DNA from: Crambe crambe
Taxonomy: Eukaryota; Porifera; Demospongiae; Poecilosclerida; Crambeidae
DNA length: 64,000 nucleotides
Assembly: GCA_963924555.1 (NCBI GenBank)
Contig: OZ004590.1
Span: 6,068,001-6,132,000, forward strand
Reading direction: 5' to 3'
Shown here: one piece after another, positions 23,117 through 32,020 of the stretch
Layout of the letters: the number at the start of each line of letters is the position of its first letter
How positions within the stretch are numbered: the first letter of the stretch is position 1
Made by a program: the position numbers and the translations under genes
The notes under the pieces: generated by a model
Told to the model about the DNA's origin: nothing
Seen by the model: only the letters and a program-made list of their open reading frames with translations
The model's database searches: none

Positions 23117-25772
23117 TTATGGTTTTATTAATGATAAATTCAAGTGAAGATAAAGAGGTTTTGCTGAGAGAAGAGAGAGTTTCTTGCGACGAAAGTCAGT
23201 AGGCTTTTTATATCTACAAATAAAATACCACACGCAATGAATCAATTTTTGCTACTAGCCATAATATAAGCAATTAGCTATAATTATTAAACTAATGAGC
23301 TGAGTCCCAAATGGATAATCTCTTTACCAAAACCTAAACAACTACGAATAAACAACTCACATTTCCAGGTAAGTAGTCCCTGGTTTTATTTCGTCCATCT
23401 CCATAAACGAAAAGCACTTTGTGCTGGTGATAGCTTTCTTTGGCTTGTAGTGCTTGAACTCAAAGAAAATGGCAGAGCCTCCTGGAATCTCTTCCAACGG
23501 ACGCTGGATCTGGATAGTGGTGTTGAAGGTGATGGCCGAGGGCTCCCTCTCATTCATCACTGGTGTATCTTGACTCTCCTCTATGTTTTCTGCTACTAAG
23601 CCTATGTGTAGAATAATAATTACAGTGGAAACTCCATATAAAGGACACCAAGACAGACCTCACACCAAAGGACAACCTTTGTATAATTGACTCTATACAG
23701 AAAGAGGACAACCTAGCTCTCTACAAAGGACAAAAGGCTGGGTCCCGAGTGTGTCCGTTATTTTGCAATGGCCAGGCTGGAACATAATACGTAACATGCT
23801 TACTCTTAACTGATACAGTGATGAAAGGATCGATGTAGTTGTGGGGGTCCTTCAGTGCAATCTTCTCGATGGTGATATTCAAGTAGCTATAGCCTGGGAG
23901 AATATCCCTTCTAATGAGCAGGGTACCTGCTGCATTGTGGAAAGACAGTCAAGACTCCAAAATAGAATGATACTACTGTATGCATGATATACTGTGATTA
24001 TACTATGATATACTATGATATACTATAATATACTATGATATACTATACTATATACTATGATAATACAAAGATTCATTTGGCAGCAACAGCTCTATGTCTA
24101 CCAACCTTTTGTCTCCATGGCCTGATCCAATGCATTTGCAAATTCTTCTTCAGGCATATTCAAGAAAGCTTGTAGTCTCATATCTTCAGAATCTATGGCA
24201 GTTCTTTTCTTTTCCATAGCCTCCATGCTAGGATTATGTCTAGGAGATGGAGGGAGAATTTCTTGGAGTGTGCTTTCGAGTTCAGATAAAGATAAACGTT
24301 CTTTTTCAAAGCTTTCAAGGGCTGCGGTGATGATAACATATACAAAGGTCGTAGTTAGTTCCAGGTTTAAATCATAGATAGTCTTGCCAAGACAACATAC
24401 TGTCTTGTTATGGCTCTGATCCAATAATAATTGCCTTATCCCTTAAAAGGACAAAAGTGAAATTAGCTAGGTATTCCCCCAATGGTCCAGTACATAGTAT
24501 TGTTGAATGGGCATGCACCCACACATACATTATGTCTGTATGCAGTTAATGTTATGGTAACTCCACATCAGATTACACAGGAACTAAACGTTGCATACAT
24601 ACATAATTATAATCCAATCCACATCAATCCCCATGCACTAATAATATGTACAACCCCACAACACCAAGTTAGCACACAATAGATATATACAAACAATAGA
24701 TGGATTAGGGATTTGATACAGAATCTGATAAAGACAATCCAGCTCTGTAGCTAGCTGTCTTTTAAAATGTTGCATTGAAGCTCTATCACCATCTGAACGT
24801 TATATATACACACTGCAGTTATTTTGATAGTGAAATGACCTGGTATTGTTAATACAGAGACCTTGTTTTAAGAGGTACAATGCACACAGCTGTAATCATA
24901 AGCTCAATGTCATGGCAGCCCTAGAAATACAGTCTTTGTTAGTACATTTGGTCTCTTAAGTAAGTAATAATAGTATGGCCTATAATATACTTCAGTTTGG
25001 GGGTATGATGCATACCAGAGTGAAGTTTCTTTGCGTCTACAGTTTTCTGGACTTCAGAAGTCAGGTCATTGACAGATGCAATGCTATGGAGACTCTGAGA
25101 CTTCTGGTAGAGAGTAGTGCTGATCTTTAAGAAGACTTCCTGAAAGTTGGAGGTTGTAGAGTCAAGGGACATGCAGAAAAAGAGGAAGATAAGAAAGAGA
25201 ATTGGATGTAAAGGAAGGGAGCATGCAGGAAGAGAGGTAAGTAAAGGGAATGGAGAAATATAAGAAAAGAGAGTTAACAAAGAGCGGTAGCCACCCAAAA
25301 CTGAAACAGATTTCAATCTAAACTTCAAATCAGCTGTAGTAAATCTTAGTATAGGCTAGCCTGTTATCTTACAAAAAAGGAATAGCTATACTTCCAATTG
25401 ATTAGCTAACACACTTACCTTTTCATCTTGTGAAAAGCACTTGATTTCTGGCAGTGCAGTGTGTTTCAATTTGTAGCTAGTTCTGTTGGATACAGTAAAT
25501 AAATAGTTTAGCCAAAATAAGAGAATATGTAATAACATCCTGAATTCAGTACTTTATCTAACTATCAATCAATATGAAAGTATGTTAATACTTATGCAGA
25601 CAATACAACATGCATCTGAACTCTTTGACCTTTGATAATCCTCTGCTGCCTCCACTATCAGTCCCCAGTTTTCGTTCTCACACGCACTAGCCAAGGACTT
25701 GTTCACTGCAGAGAGCAACTTCTCTTTCTCCCCAACCTCCTCTGTGGATTTTCCACCCCTTATTCCAGCCAT
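23117..25772 (-). CDS. AIDA: AIDA, axin interactor dorsalization-associated protein
   Basis: Seven exons on the minus strand: 25630-25772, 25419-25482, 25016-25139, 24106-24321, 23804-23926, 23361-23601 and 23117-23213. They sum to 1,008 bases, giving 335 residues (human AIDA is about 306). The N-terminal helical part contains ENENWGLIVEAAEDYQ, like the vertebrate DSWGQLVEAIDEYQ. The C-terminal C2-type domain contains IEKIALKDPHNYIDPFITVSV, AIFFEFKHYKPKK, TSTKCFSFMEMDEIKPG, YKKPTDFRRKKLSLL and KPLYLHL, which is diagnostic. In vertebrates AIDA binds axin, limits JNK activation and acts in ER-associated lipid-enzyme degradation; the C2 domain can bind phosphoinositides. The start is the ATG at 25772. 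The junction between exons 1 and 2 is the least certain. It shares a divergent promoter with WARS1. Confidence 0.9.
23622..23770. repeat. Dispersed repeat copy with AAAGGACA words
   Basis: In an AIDA intron. It contains repeated ATAAAGGACA, CAAAGGACAA and related words; its complement reads GGGACCCAGCCTTTTGTCC. Related sequence lies at 28085-28200 (WARS1 intron) and 43980-44080 (receptor A intron), which indicates a dispersed, probably non-autonomous element. Confidence 0.5.
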
Positions 25773-26124
25773 GTCACTTCAATTCACCACATGTAGGACT
25801 ATAAACGTGTCCTATAGCCTAGCCGGTTCCTATCCTTTTAACTACGAGCCAGATATATGTAGCTCTTCATTGCTAGCAAGATACCAAGGCTATAAAAACG
25901 TTCTCAAAGTCGGATGCATAGGACTAGCTCGGTCGGCATGCTCGTTTGTAGTGGGCGGTGCACCAAATGGTGGGCGGAGCTGATATATTCACAAGCTCCA
26001 CCCCTCGTGTATTGCACGTGGAGTAAACCAATAACCCTGTCAGGTTGCATCAGCACAGATCGTTGCATCAGCACAGATAGTTGATAGTTTATATATTGTG
26101 TGTGTGTAAGGTGAAGAAGATTGT
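25773..26124. promoter_or_regulatory. Divergent promoter between AIDA and WARS1
   Basis: A 352 bp gap separates the two start codons. It holds GGGCGG-like boxes (near 25955 and 25971), an E-box CACGTG at 26015-26020 and a CCAAT-type box (CCAATA, 26028-26033). No TATA box is evident, as is usual for housekeeping pairs. Function is inferred from position. Confidence 0.5.
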
Positions 26125-28501
26125 ATGTTTAAGAAGATGACAGATCAAGTGGAGAAGAAAGAGGAAATGGGTGAAGAAGAACAGGTAGTGACGCCATGGG
26201 TGGCAAAGGCTGGCCAAGGGCAGGCTACTATTGACTATGATAAACTAATCAGTAAGTGAGGCCTTTCAAATGTGTCATGTTCCCTGGGAAATTTGGAAGC
26301 AATCTGGTTCCTTATCTAGGACAATTTGGAAGCATGAGAATTGGCGATGACCTTCTTGCAAGGATTGAGGCAGTCACTAAAAGAAAAGTCCACCACTTTT
26401 TACGGAGAAATATTTTCTTCTCACATCGGTAAGTACCCACCTTTGGCCTCACTTTACCAGATTATAGTTATTTGATGATCCTTTACCAGATCATTGTATT
26501 TTGTAGTGATGTTGAGAAGATCCTAGATGCATATGAGAAGGAGCAGCCCTTCTTTCTGTACACAGGCCGGGGACCTTCTTCTGAATCCATGCATCTTGGT
26601 CATCTCATTCCATTCTTATTCACAAAGTAAGAGTCTGTTATGGTACTCTAGTTCGAGATTTGGGTCATTTTCATGACTACAAGTGACCTTGTCATAAAGT
26701 TTAGTATAGGCTTAGTCCTACCATTTTAGAATAATAATATGCTTTGCTAGTCATTTATGATAAAATTGTTTGTTTGTTTGTTTTTTAAAGGTATCTGCAG
26801 GATGTATTTGATGTTCCACTTGTGGTCCAGATGACCGATGACGAAAAGTTCCTCTGGAAAGATATGACAGTGGAGGAATCCAACCGACTAGCACATGAAA
26901 ACGCCAAAGATATCATCGCCTGCGGCTTTGACGTCAATAAGACCTTTATCTTCTCAGACATTGAGTATTTGAGGTCAGAGCAACAACAACAACAATAATG
27001 ACAAAATAGTCTATTGTGAAAATTAGCTGTTGCAGATGCAAAACTCAAGACAAGGGAGATTATCTTTAAATTAGTTCTCCTGATCCGCATCTCTTGCTTT
27101 TTCCTACCTACAGTTCAGAGCCAAGTTTCTACCGTCAGATTCTTCGTGTGCAGAAGTGTGTGACAATGAACCAGGCTAGGGGTATCTTTGGATTCCAGGA
27201 CAGTGACAATATTGGAAAGATGGGCTTTCCTGCTGTTCAGGCTGCTCCAGCCTTCAGCACGACTTTTCCCCAAATCTTCGGGGAGAGGAAAGACATACAA
27301 TGTCTGATACCCTGTGCTATTGATCAGGTTAGAATAGTTTAAAGCAGAGTGTATGAAAATGGAAATAGTCATGAATCTATCAAGGTACCATCCATAATAC
27401 AAAGGTTATTACTGCATATTCAGTTTACCCAAGAATAGGTACAAAGATGCGTACAATGATGTAAAAATAAATCCTTAACCGACTTTAGTGTTGCTAGCCC
27501 TAATGTGATTATTGATGGGTTTTCAGGATCCTTACTTTCGGATGACGAGAGATGTGGCCCCTCGCCTTGGCTTCCACAAGCCAGCTCTACTCCACTCCAC
27601 TTTCTTTCCCGCCCTGCAAGGCCCCCAGTCGAAGATGAGTGCCTCTGACCCCACATCTTCCATTTTCCTTACTGATTCCATGAAGGACATCAAACATAAG
27701 GTGTGTGTAATCATCGTCAAGTTGGGTTTGCAGTATGCCTTGTCTACAAACCCCATTATGGCAAACATTGTTAATGTGTTGTCTTCAGAGCTTTACCCTG
27801 GAAATTTATTCTCTCTGAGCCTCTATCAGTGTTCACATTTTAGAGTTTGATGTTTGCTGCTTTGTGTGACTGTCAGAATAATGTATTCGTGTTACAGATC
27901 AACAAGTATGCATTTTCCGGTGGACAAGACACAGTAGAGGAACACAGAAAGTTGGGTGGGAACACAGAAGTTGATGTATCCTACCAGTACCTCTCTTTCT
28001 TCTTAGAAGATGACGACCAACTAGCTCGTATCAAAACAGTAAGAGCCAAGTTCTTAGAGCAGAAATCTAAAGTGAAGCCTCCAAATAATGGACAGCCTTT
28101 TGTCCTTTGAGAGAGGTTGTACAGAGTTTATATAGCTTGTATATACAATGATACTTTTAGATTGTCCTTTGTTGAGAGGTTGTCCACTTTCAGAGTAGTG
28201 GAGATATAATATGCAAGGAATGGGTCAGCTGTGTACTTGACCCTTTTTACTTTGTGGGTATATAACTAGACAGTCATGTGATTTTTACCACTAGGTTTTA
28301 CTATGGAATCTATTTTAGGAAATATTCTATCTCTTGTAGGAGTATGAATCTGGTCATATGTTGACTGGTGAGCTGAAGAAGGAACTGATTTCAGTGTTGC
28401 AGAAGCTGGTTGGAGGACATCAGGAACGTCGCAAAGCTGTCACTGATGATATTGTTCGTCAGTTCATGACTCCTCGACCACTCAATTTTAAGCTGCTTTA
28501 A
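26125..28501 (+). CDS. WARS1: Cytoplasmic tryptophanyl-tRNA synthetase
   Basis: Charges tRNA-Trp with tryptophan in the cytosol. Eight exons: 26125-26251, 26320-26428, 26507-26626, 26791-26973, 27114-27327, 27527-27700, 27898-28038 and 28340-28501; 1,230 bases, 409 residues. Class I synthetase motifs are visible: the HIGH-type [11 protein letters not shown] and [15 protein letters not shown]. Other diagnostic blocks are [72 protein letters not shown] and the C-terminal REFMTP-like RQFMTPRPL. The extra N-terminal WHEP domain of vertebrate WARS1 is absent; the protein begins with a short acidic and basic leader. A second in-frame ATG lies 12 bases downstream. Intron 7 contains a dispersed repeat fragment. 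The indoleamine dioxygenase gene follows 177 bp after the stop. Confidence 0.95.
28085..28200. repeat. Dispersed repeat fragment in WARS1 intron 7
   Basis: The words CAGCCTTTTGTCC and GAGAGGTTGT match the complement of the AIDA-intron repeat (23622-23770) and the receptor A intron copy near 43980. Confidence 0.4.
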
Positions 28502-28553
28502 CCCTAACACTAATAACTAATATTTAGTTTTTAGTACAAAGTTTTATTTATTA

Positions 28554-28567
28554 TGCGCGCATGCGCA
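28554..28567. promoter_or_regulatory. NRF1-type palindromic site upstream of IDO
   Basis: TGCGCGCATGCGCA lies 52 bases after the WARS1 stop and about 111 bases before the IDO start. It fits the NRF1 consensus YGCGCAYGCGCR closely. It suggests that IDO has its own promoter in the short gap rather than being read through from WARS1. Confidence 0.5.
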
Positions 28568-28678
28568 ATATTCTGAAAATCACATGACCACACACCCACC
28601 ACACACTTGGCAGTAAAGAAACGCCCACGGCTGGATCAACTTACCATTGATAACTGTTAAAACAGCTGATCAGGAGAG

Positions 28679-29842
28679 ATGGACTTATCAAATTTCGACA
28701 TCTCCTCTGAAACAGGCTTTGTGTCCTCACTGCCTCTGGCATCTCTTCCAGGAGAGTATTTCTCCGAATGGGAAAGGGTCTTGTCGAACATATCAGAGCT
28801 GATCGAGAAGAAGCAGCTCCGACGAGTAATTGACTCACTTCCAGAAAGAGATTTCAACGAATCCACTCTGAAAAGTGTGAAGGAGTGGCAGCGTGCGTAT
28901 CTGATGCTGTCTTTCCTTGGACAGGGTTACATCTGGATGGAAGGTGAGGCAGGACTTGTCAATGTGGTGCCAAGAAAGATAGCCATTCCATGGTTTGCAG
29001 TCAGTGAGCATCTTGGGATGCAACCAATTGGTTGCTATGCAACTACTGTCCTGTATAATTACAGACTCCAGGATCCTTCTCAGCCAATGGATTTGGACAA
29101 CCTACAGATACTGCACACCTTCACTGGTACAAAGGACGAATCATGGTTTTTTGCGGTTCACATTCTAGTGGAAGTGGCTGCCGTTCCTGCTTTGAAGGCC
29201 ATGGCCACCATTTTTAACGAAATGGCCGGTCGAAATTATAAATTGATTTCACAGAACTTGCAGACCATGAAGACAGCTTTACAGGATATGCAAAAGGCAG
29301 TGGACAGGATGTACGATGGCTGTGATCCAAAGACCTTCTTTGTTAAAATGCGTCCTTTCTTTGCTGGATCTAGGGGACTGGATGCATTTCCAAAAGGTGT
29401 AATATACGAAGGAGTAGATCCTGCTCCTAAGCAGTATTATGGTGCAAGTGCTGGTCAAAGTTCAATCATATATGCTTTTGACTTATTTCTTGGCACTGAG
29501 CATTCAGGTAAAGAATGTAGTGAATTTGTCTTGGCGATGAGAGACTATATGCCGCAACAGCATAGAGACTTTCTGATAGAATTGGAGAAGATGCCTTCCA
29601 TTCGAGATTATTGCAAAGCATCTGGAGATAAGGACTTGGTTGCAAGCTATGATGAAGTTGTGGAAGAGCTTGTTCGTTTTCGAAAGAACCACTTGATTCT
29701 TGCTACACGGTACATTGTAAACCAAACCAAACACAGTGTGAATCCTGCTCTGGACAATAAGGGCACTGGAGGATCCAATTTAATTGAGTTCCTGAAGGAA
29801 GTCAGAGATGAAACAGAAGCTATGAAAATTAAAAATGAGTGA
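28679..29842 (+). CDS. IDO1: Indoleamine 2,3-dioxygenase, intronless
   Basis: A heme enzyme that opens the indole ring of tryptophan to N-formylkynurenine, the first step of the kynurenine pathway. A single 387-codon exon with clear family blocks: IPWFAVSEHLGMQPI, WFFAVHILVEVAA, FFVKMRPFFAGSRGL (Phe and Arg matching the substrate pocket), YYGASAGQSS, RDYMPQQHRDFL, the proximal heme His in KNHLILATRYI (about residue 338) and KGTGGSNLIEFLKEVR. Length matches animal IDO (about 400). All neighbouring genes are intron-rich, so lack of introns suggests retroposition or horizontal transfer; the base composition does not look foreign to me. It could equally be named IDO2 or IDO-like. A canonical AATAAA follows at 29908. 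Confidence 0.93.
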   Translation: MDLSNFDISSETGFVSSLPLASLPGEYFSEWERVLSNISELIEKKQLRRVIDSLPERDFNESTLKSVKEWQRAYLMLSFLGQGYIWMEGEAGLVNVVPRKIAIPWFAVSEHLGMQPIGCYATTVLYNYRLQDPSQPMDLDNLQILHTFTGTKDESWFFAVHILVEVAAVPALKAMATIFNEMAGRNYKLISQNLQTMKTALQDMQKAVDRMYDGCDPKTFFVKMRPFFAGSRGLDAFPKGVIYEGVDPAPKQYYGASAGQSSIIYAFDLFLGTEHSGKECSEFVLAMRDYMPQQHRDFLIELEKMPSIRDYCKASGDKDLVASYDEVVEELVRFRKNHLILATRYIVNQTKHSVNPALDNKGTGGSNLIEFLKEVRDETEAMKIKNE

Positions 29843-29907
29843 ATGAATGCTAATAATAATAATGCAATGGTGTTGAATTTTTTATCTTCCTTTTTATGAT
29901 TTTTACT

Positions 29908-29913
29908 AATAAA
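29908..29913 (+). terminator. Poly(A) signal of IDO
   Basis: AATAAA 66 bases after the IDO stop codon. Confidence 0.65.
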
Positions 29914-30119
29914 GTGAGCCACTCGCGGTAACGTCTGATATAGCTAATAATAGATCCTAGAGTTTTTCCACCCATGTGCATTTTGCATATCCAATGTTGT
30001 ACATTGCCCTGAAATAGTTGAATAGTCTAAATAACTGAGAGGAGATCAAAACTGATGATAACAACAACCAATGTGTAAAATATAATGAATACCTAACAAC
30101 AAGTTAACTCCTCTCTGCA

Positions 30120-31839
30120 TCATAGAAACAAACACACGGTAGTAACCATTACTAAGATTGTGGCACTCAAACTGATAGCACTCCTTCCAACTCCATTAGG
30201 AGTTACAGTGTCCATTGCACTTCCATTACAAGCAGGTGGAGTCACAGTGTCCACTGCACTTCCAAAAATGTTCCTCACAGGAATGTCATTTGGATTGGTT
30301 TCATTGGCAGGCCACCATATGGATAGACACTGACGGTTTGGGTCCATTGGAGAGGTGTTGGTGTAGATGAAGGAGTTACCCCACAATACGTTGCAGAGGT
30401 TGGTACCATTACCATAAATCTCACTACATTATTAAAATTAAGGACAATTAATGTGGTAATGACTCAACGATGACTTCACTACGTGTGGTAAAAGGTTGGG
30501 GTTTCATTGAAAGTTGCGAGAGTGAATATCACTATGCTAATGTTCAAGGGATTGGCTTGAAACACAACCCTTGGAATTATTCTGCTCACATAACAGGTGA
30601 CAGGTGTGCTAGCTAATTAATTAAAGGGCTTCCCCTACTAAAAATATTACGTAACAAAAAAGAATACCTGAATGTTTGGCATGTGTCATTGACACAGTGA
30701 TTTATCCCATTGATTTCAACCCAGTCAGTGAGCCAGTTCCTAGCACAGGTGAAGTCGCTTGCACAGGCATCAAACCAATTGTCACAAAAGTCTCCACACA
30801 CAGGAAGCCCAGTGAATGCACTAGGATAGGGTTCCAGGGCCCAATGAGCCACATTAGGAGAACACCTGCTCAATGATCATAACAAGGCAGTTGCATAATC
30901 TTTTTCTATGTATCTCTTTACAGTTTATCTTAGTTGCCATTACATTATATAACTGTTATAAGTTGTTAAACCAGCTCTTTACATCAAGATATATATATGT
31001 GGCAGTCGAGGGTAGAAATCAAACTTTATTCACGCTTTCTACTTTTGAAAAAAAAAAAGCTCGAAAGGCAGAAAATTGTATTGTAGAGTATCAGTCATGA
31101 CAAAAGGAAACTTTGACTAAAACATGAATAAAGTTTGATTTATACCCTCGACTGTCACATATATATATTGATTGTTTGCACCATTAAGAATATCAATAGC
31201 CCAGTCAACTGTTCCTTAGTTTTGTTAGAAAGCTTCCCAGTTCAGAAGATAATTATGCACTTCATTCATAAAGTCATTAAGGATGCAGTTAGCTAGCTAA
31301 AATAATGCTCTAGTCACAAGGCAAAGCAGGGCTATTCCGAACAGTCAAAATTCCTCGAGCTTATGAGCTCTATTTTGAACAATTTGGAATTACCTACCGT
31401 TCAGAGTAGCCTGCTTTGCCTTACCTATGATTATCATTTTATAGTACTGACCTATAAAAACACTCTATTCTCTTGAAGTAGTCTTGACAGCGCTCAGAGA
31501 GAGGAGTGGGACACCTGCTCCAGTGAAAACCATCGACATTTCTCACAGTGGCATTCTCGAGTTGGGTGGTGAATTCAGCAGTGCAGCAAGTGTTATTGCT
31601 CCACTGGAAACAGGCCCTGTAGTCTGGTCCTTCAGGCTGGGGACATGGAAGTTCACGATGCTTGTCACCAGTTAAACATTGACCTAAAATTTTAAGGATA
31701 TTAAAATACACTTTTTTAAATTGGAACATTGCTGACCTGGTCTGTATTTGACATTGCTGATCTGATTCTGACCTTCAATTCTACCAGCTGACAGAATAAA
31801 ATAAAGCGTTAACACAGCTGTGAATGTCATCTCGCTCAT
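30120..31839 (-). CDS. Folate-receptor-like GPI-anchored protein
   Basis: Four exons on the minus strand: 31737-31839, 31452-31683, 30668-30865 and 30120-30423; 837 bases, 278 residues. The product starts with a signal peptide (MTFTAVLTLYFILSAG, after an optional upstream Met). Cysteine-rich folate-receptor family blocks follow: HRELPCPQPEG, NNTCCTAEFT, CFYRCSPNVAHW, VPLC-like LPVCGDFCDNWFDAC, DFTCARNW, and LCNVLWGNSF. The C-terminus ends in a short hydrophobic tail (LSATILVMVTTVCLFL) after small residues, as in GPI signals. Family members bind folate or riboflavin at the cell surface; the ligand here is unknown. The start at 31839 is the upstream of two in-frame ATGs. It shares a divergent promoter with UTP25. 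An inverted-repeat element lies in intron 2. Confidence 0.88.
30989..31168. repeat. MITE-like inverted repeat in folate-receptor-like intron
   Basis: Arms of about 44 bases at 30989-31032 and 31125-31168 are near-perfect reverse complements; both contain CAGTCGAGGGTA and AATCAAACTTTATTCA. The ends are AT-rich (TATATATATGTG), compatible with a TA target site. The interior of about 90 bp has no coding signal. Confidence 0.7.
31319..31421. repeat. Short inverted repeat
   Basis: AGGCAAAGCAGG at 31319-31330 faces its complement CCTGCTTTGCCT at 31410-31421. It is a small hairpin-type element, probably another MITE remnant in the same intron. Confidence 0.45.
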
Positions 31840-32020
31840 CCACTTGAATTGCAGGGCTAGGGTTATAGGGTGGGGCTAGTTATTCTTCGTGATGCGCACG
31901 CGCACTTAATTGCGCGCGCTGTATGCTAGCGCGCGCTATTATGACTGACCTTGGCCAGCTTTAACCTTTGAACCTGACGTGACGATTATTACCATGTTAC
32001 CCACGTGGACTTTGTGAAAG
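31840..32020. promoter_or_regulatory. Divergent promoter, folate-receptor-like gene / UTP25, with NRF1-type site
   Basis: Only 181 bp separate the two start codons. A perfect NRF1-type palindrome TGCGCACGCGCA is at 31893-31904, followed by two GCGCGCGC-type runs at about 31912 and 31929. No TATA box is apparent. NRF1 sites are typical of bidirectional housekeeping promoters in animals. Confidence 0.6.

Noticed and set aside
27898..28110. Alternative WARS1 C-terminus by reading into intron 7
   Set aside because: The extension after 28038 is short and unlike the family, while the exon at 28340 encodes the conserved C-terminal block.
28679..29842. Bacterial contamination as the source of the intronless IDO
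   Set aside because: It sits between spliced animal genes, has similar base composition and an AATAAA signal, and closely matches animal IDO blocks. Transfer in the past remains possible.
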